From Candidatus Methanogaster sp. (GTDB lineage Archaea; Halobacteriota; Methanosarcinia; Methanosarcinales; Methanogasteraceae): a stretch of 64,000 nt of DNA. The stretch lies in assembly GCA_003194445.1 (NCBI GenBank), contig PQXF01000009.1, positions 1 through 64,000 on the forward strand, written 5' to 3'. A model generated the notes under the pieces. That model had not been told where the DNA came from, made no database searches, and saw nothing but the letters and a program-made list of their open reading frames with translations. Below, piece after piece: positions 62,150 through 64,000 of the stretch. Made by a program: the position numbers and the translations under genes. Numbering within the stretch: position 1 is the stretch's first letter; each line of letters begins with the position of its first letter.

Positions 62150-62908
62150 ATGAAGAATGAAAAAGAGATTAAACAATTTGTAAAGGATCGATATGCCAGT
62201 GTTGCATCAAATGAGGGTTCTTGTTGCTCATGTTGCAACTGCGACACAGACATTGTTGAACATGCAAAATCGATGGGATATTCGGAGGCAGAAATCAGAA
62301 ATATCCCGGAAGGATCTGTGATGGGGCTTGGTTGCGGCAACCCAACCGCACTGGCAGAATTAAAAGCAGGCGAAACAGTTTTAGACCTTGGTTCTGGCGG
62401 AGGCGTGGATGTTTTTCTTGCAGCCCAAAAAGTCGGTGAGACCGGGAACGTTATCGGCGTGGATATGACGTCTGAGATGCTTGAAAAGGCAAGAGATAAC
62501 GCAAAGGTGGGCAGCTACAAGAATGTTGAGTTCAGGGCAGGCGAAATAGAGAACTTACCTGTTGAGGATGATTCTATCGACGTTGTCATAAGTAATTGCG
62601 TCGTCAATCTCTCCCCGGATAAATTAGCCACCTACAGGGAAGTATTCAGGGTTTTAAAGCCGGGTGGCAGGGTTCTTATATCTGACATTGTAACCGAAGG
62701 AGAACTCCCCGAGGATATCAGGCAGAGCTTTGACGCGTGGACAGACTGTATCGCAGGAGCTCTGGAGACGCAAGAATATCTGGACACGATTACGAAAGCG
62801 GGTTTCCGAGATGTTACGGTCGTTGCCAAACACCCTTTTTACGAGCCTAGAATGGACGACAGACTTGCAGGGAAGATCGTTAGTATTCAATTACGAGCAT
62901 ATAAATGA
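62150..62908 (+). CDS. arsM: Arsenite methyltransferase (ArsM)
   Basis: A 252-residue SAM methyltransferase with the Cys cluster (EGSCCSCCNCDTD), the SAM-binding region VLDLGSGGGVDVFLAA, VISNCVVNLSPDK and the conserved C-terminal Cys in WTDCIAGAL. ArsM methylates As(III) to mono- and dimethyl species, which a DUF318-like exporter could remove. All catalytic Cys are present. Confidence 0.94.
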   Translation: MKNEKEIKQFVKDRYASVASNEGSCCSCCNCDTDIVEHAKSMGYSEAEIRNIPEGSVMGLGCGNPTALAELKAGETVLDLGSGGGVDVFLAAQKVGETGNVIGVDMTSEMLEKARDNAKVGSYKNVEFRAGEIENLPVEDDSIDVVISNCVVNLSPDKLATYREVFRVLKPGGRVLISDIVTEGELPEDIRQSFDAWTDCIAGALETQEYLDTITKAGFRDVTVVAKHPFYEPRMDDRLAGKIVSIQLRAYK

Positions 62909-62917
62909 GGTGATACA

Positions 62918-63190
62918 ATGGTAGGCGGATGTAGTTGCGGCTCTCCAAGGGAAGTGAAGCGGACGCTTGTAAATATCGGCGATGCCACCATCGGTCTTGC
63001 AAAGCTGGACCGGGTCTTTGAAGAGTTGTACAACTCTAAAAAGAGTCCCAACGATGTCGATGGTGAAGAGATCGTAGATCTGGCATCGTTTTACAATTAT
63101 ATTCCACCGCATTTGGTCGGGGCGTATGCTGAGGCACTGCTGGAGGAATATAAGGAATTCTACAGGGATAAGGAGTGTACAACGGCATGA
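62918..63190 (+). CDS. Small protein of the arsenic-type operon
   Basis: The 90-residue protein begins VGGCSCGSPREVKRTL, with a CxC pair near the N-terminus, and has a helical remainder (TIGLAKLDRVFEELYNSK ... IPPHLVGAYAEALLEEYKEFYR). I do not know a name for the family. It is embedded between arsM and the ArsF-like gene, so it is likely part of the same response. Confidence 0.7.
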   Translation: MVGGCSCGSPREVKRTLVNIGDATIGLAKLDRVFEELYNSKKSPNDVDGEEIVDLASFYNYIPPHLVGAYAEALLEEYKEFYRDKECTTA

Positions 63191-63220
63191 AATTTGTTGA
63201 GCGTGATTCGAGTGAGGGAT

Positions 63221-63682
63221 ATGAACAGAAATAAATATATATTATTGGTTGCAATCGTACTGCTCTCAAGCATGTCTATGGCATGTGTCACGGAAGATGA
63301 TGCGGCGCCAGATAAAGGCGGCTCTGCCAACGTGGTCACACCCGGAGATTCTGAAAGCAAGGAAAGCCAGACCGAACCCGCGGTCGAGATCATTCTCTTC
63401 CACGGGACACGCCGGTGCACCAGTTGTATTGTAACAGGGCAGTTGCTGAATGAGGTATTGCACACCTACTACAGTGGCGAGGTAGAGAATGGGACGATCA
63501 CGTTTCGAGAGGTGAACGCAGAGACTGATCGAAAGACCGCGGCAGAGTATGGTGTCAGATACGTATCGGTATATATCAATCATGAGATATATCCTGATGC
63601 ATTAGCAAACTATGCGGATCCTGATCGTTTCGCGGAGGAAATGCGAAAAAAGATCGATGAGGCGCTGCTGAATGGATCTTAG
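63221..63682 (+). CDS. ArsF-like thioredoxin-fold lipoprotein
   Basis: About 153 residues from MNRNKYILLVAIVLLSS, with a lipobox-like MSMACVTED near 22-24. A thioredoxin-like part, VEIILFHGTRRCTSCIVTGQLLNEVLHTYY, carries RCTSC. It matches proteins annotated as ArsF-family nitroreductase-like subunits that lie next to CcdA. The cellular location is probably extracytoplasmic. It overlaps the next start by 11 bases. Confidence 0.82.
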   Translation: MNRNKYILLVAIVLLSSMSMACVTEDDAAPDKGGSANVVTPGDSESKESQTEPAVEIILFHGTRRCTSCIVTGQLLNEVLHTYYSGEVENGTITFREVNAETDRKTAAEYGVRYVSVYINHEIYPDALANYADPDRFAEEMRKKIDEALLNGS

Positions 63683-64000
63683 TCTTGCCACTGTGCTTCT
63701 GGCTGGATTTGTGGTCTCGATTGAGCCGTGCGCCCTGACAATTGATCTCCTGATCATAGGATATATAACGGGCGTAGAAGATGACGATAAAGTCTCAACA
63801 GGCTGGATCCGGGGTTTTCTTGCGGGTCTTGCGTTCATCACCGGCAGATCGATCACTTATGCTGCGATGGGTGTCTCTGCCGCATTTATCGGCATCCATG
63901 CGAGCAGCACGGTGCAGGCATACTCAGGGCTTGCGGCTAGTATCATCATGGGACCTGTGCTGATATTAGTCGGGCTTCTCATGCTCGATGTGATCAATCT
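63672..64000 (+). CDS. CcdA-like thiol-disulfide membrane transporter (partial)
   Basis: The first ~109 codons are in the window: LSLATVLLAGFVVSIEPCALTIDLLIIGYITGV ... GWIRGFLAGLAFITGRSITYAAMGVSAAFIG. The Cys in EPCALT corresponds to the redox Cys of CcdA/DsbD, which carry electrons across the membrane to extracytoplasmic thioredoxin-like proteins, here probably the upstream lipoprotein. The gene runs off the window end. Confidence 0.82.
   Translation, partial: MDLSLATVLLAGFVVSIEPCALTIDLLIIGYITGVEDDDKVSTGWIRGFLAGLAFITGRSITYAAMGVSAAFIGIHASSTVQAYSGLAASIIMGPVLILVGLLMLDVIN

Overview
The window is archaeal and most probably from the Methanosarcinales, plausibly an ANME-2-type methanotroph. That placement is inference. 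It rests on a mer–fpoF gene pair (methylene-H4MPT reductase next to the F420H2-oxidising subunit, the arrangement known from Methanosarcina), an Rnf operon in C-D-G-E-A-B order, the F420 biosynthesis gene cofC, a TATA-binding protein, ThiD-ThiN and TATA-box promoters. No multihaem cytochrome gene lies next to rnf in this window. A secreted dockerin protein is also present.

Layout. Positions 1-2.5 kb (minus) hold a wrecked Cache-domain receptor gene. It is broken by an internal triplication of a ~222-bp segment and by a 372-bp miniature transposon with a 9-bp target duplication. Positions 2.6-22.7 kb (minus) hold a near-complete extracellular contractile injection system (eCIS): sheath, two tubes, LysM adaptor, split hub and spike, PAAR tip, gp25, two baseplate-J proteins, tail protein I, fibre-like protein, cap, AAA+ ATPase and a DUF4157 metalloprotease-like cargo candidate. 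Positions 23-30 kb hold small unknowns, thiDN, DUF2150, a long phosphohexomutase, cofC, a broken acylphosphatase and tRNA-Thr. Positions 30.3-35.6 kb carry a DUF35 gene and rnfCDGEAB.

Positions 35.6-48 kb look like an accretion island between two convergent core genes, rnfB and a TatD-type hydrolase gene. Cargo blocks are separated by partial copies of the rnfB 3' end, which occurs four times including the real one. The cargo is a DUF262-HEPN pair, a 1182-residue secreted C39/M23/dockerin protein, a DUF4258/YgiT-type toxin-antitoxin pair bracketed by a second copy of the dockerin 3' end, and a three-gene XPB-helicase operon bracketed by a joint rnfB-tail/tatD-tail repeat. This is the most unusual structure in the window.

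Positions 48-53 kb return to core genes: tatD-like, tbp, mer, fpoF, nadM and cobA. A deleted aldehyde:ferredoxin oxidoreductase gene follows at 53.2-54.4 kb. At 55-57.8 kb a two-gene STAND (NB-ARC/TPR) module shares an N-terminal domain between its partners. A CbiE-PheA fusion gene lies at 57.8-59.2 kb. Positions 59.4-64 kb hold a TSUP exporter and an arsenic-type operon (ArsR, DUF318 permease, thiol protein, ArsM methyltransferase, ArsF-like lipoprotein, CcdA), which continues past the window end.

Energy genes (rnf, mer, fpoF) fit a ferredoxin/F420H2-driven membrane electron transport chain. The eCIS, the cell-wall-hydrolase-like secreted protein, the STAND pair, the DUF262-HEPN pair and the XPB cassette suggest heavy investment in interaction with, or defence against, other cells and elements.
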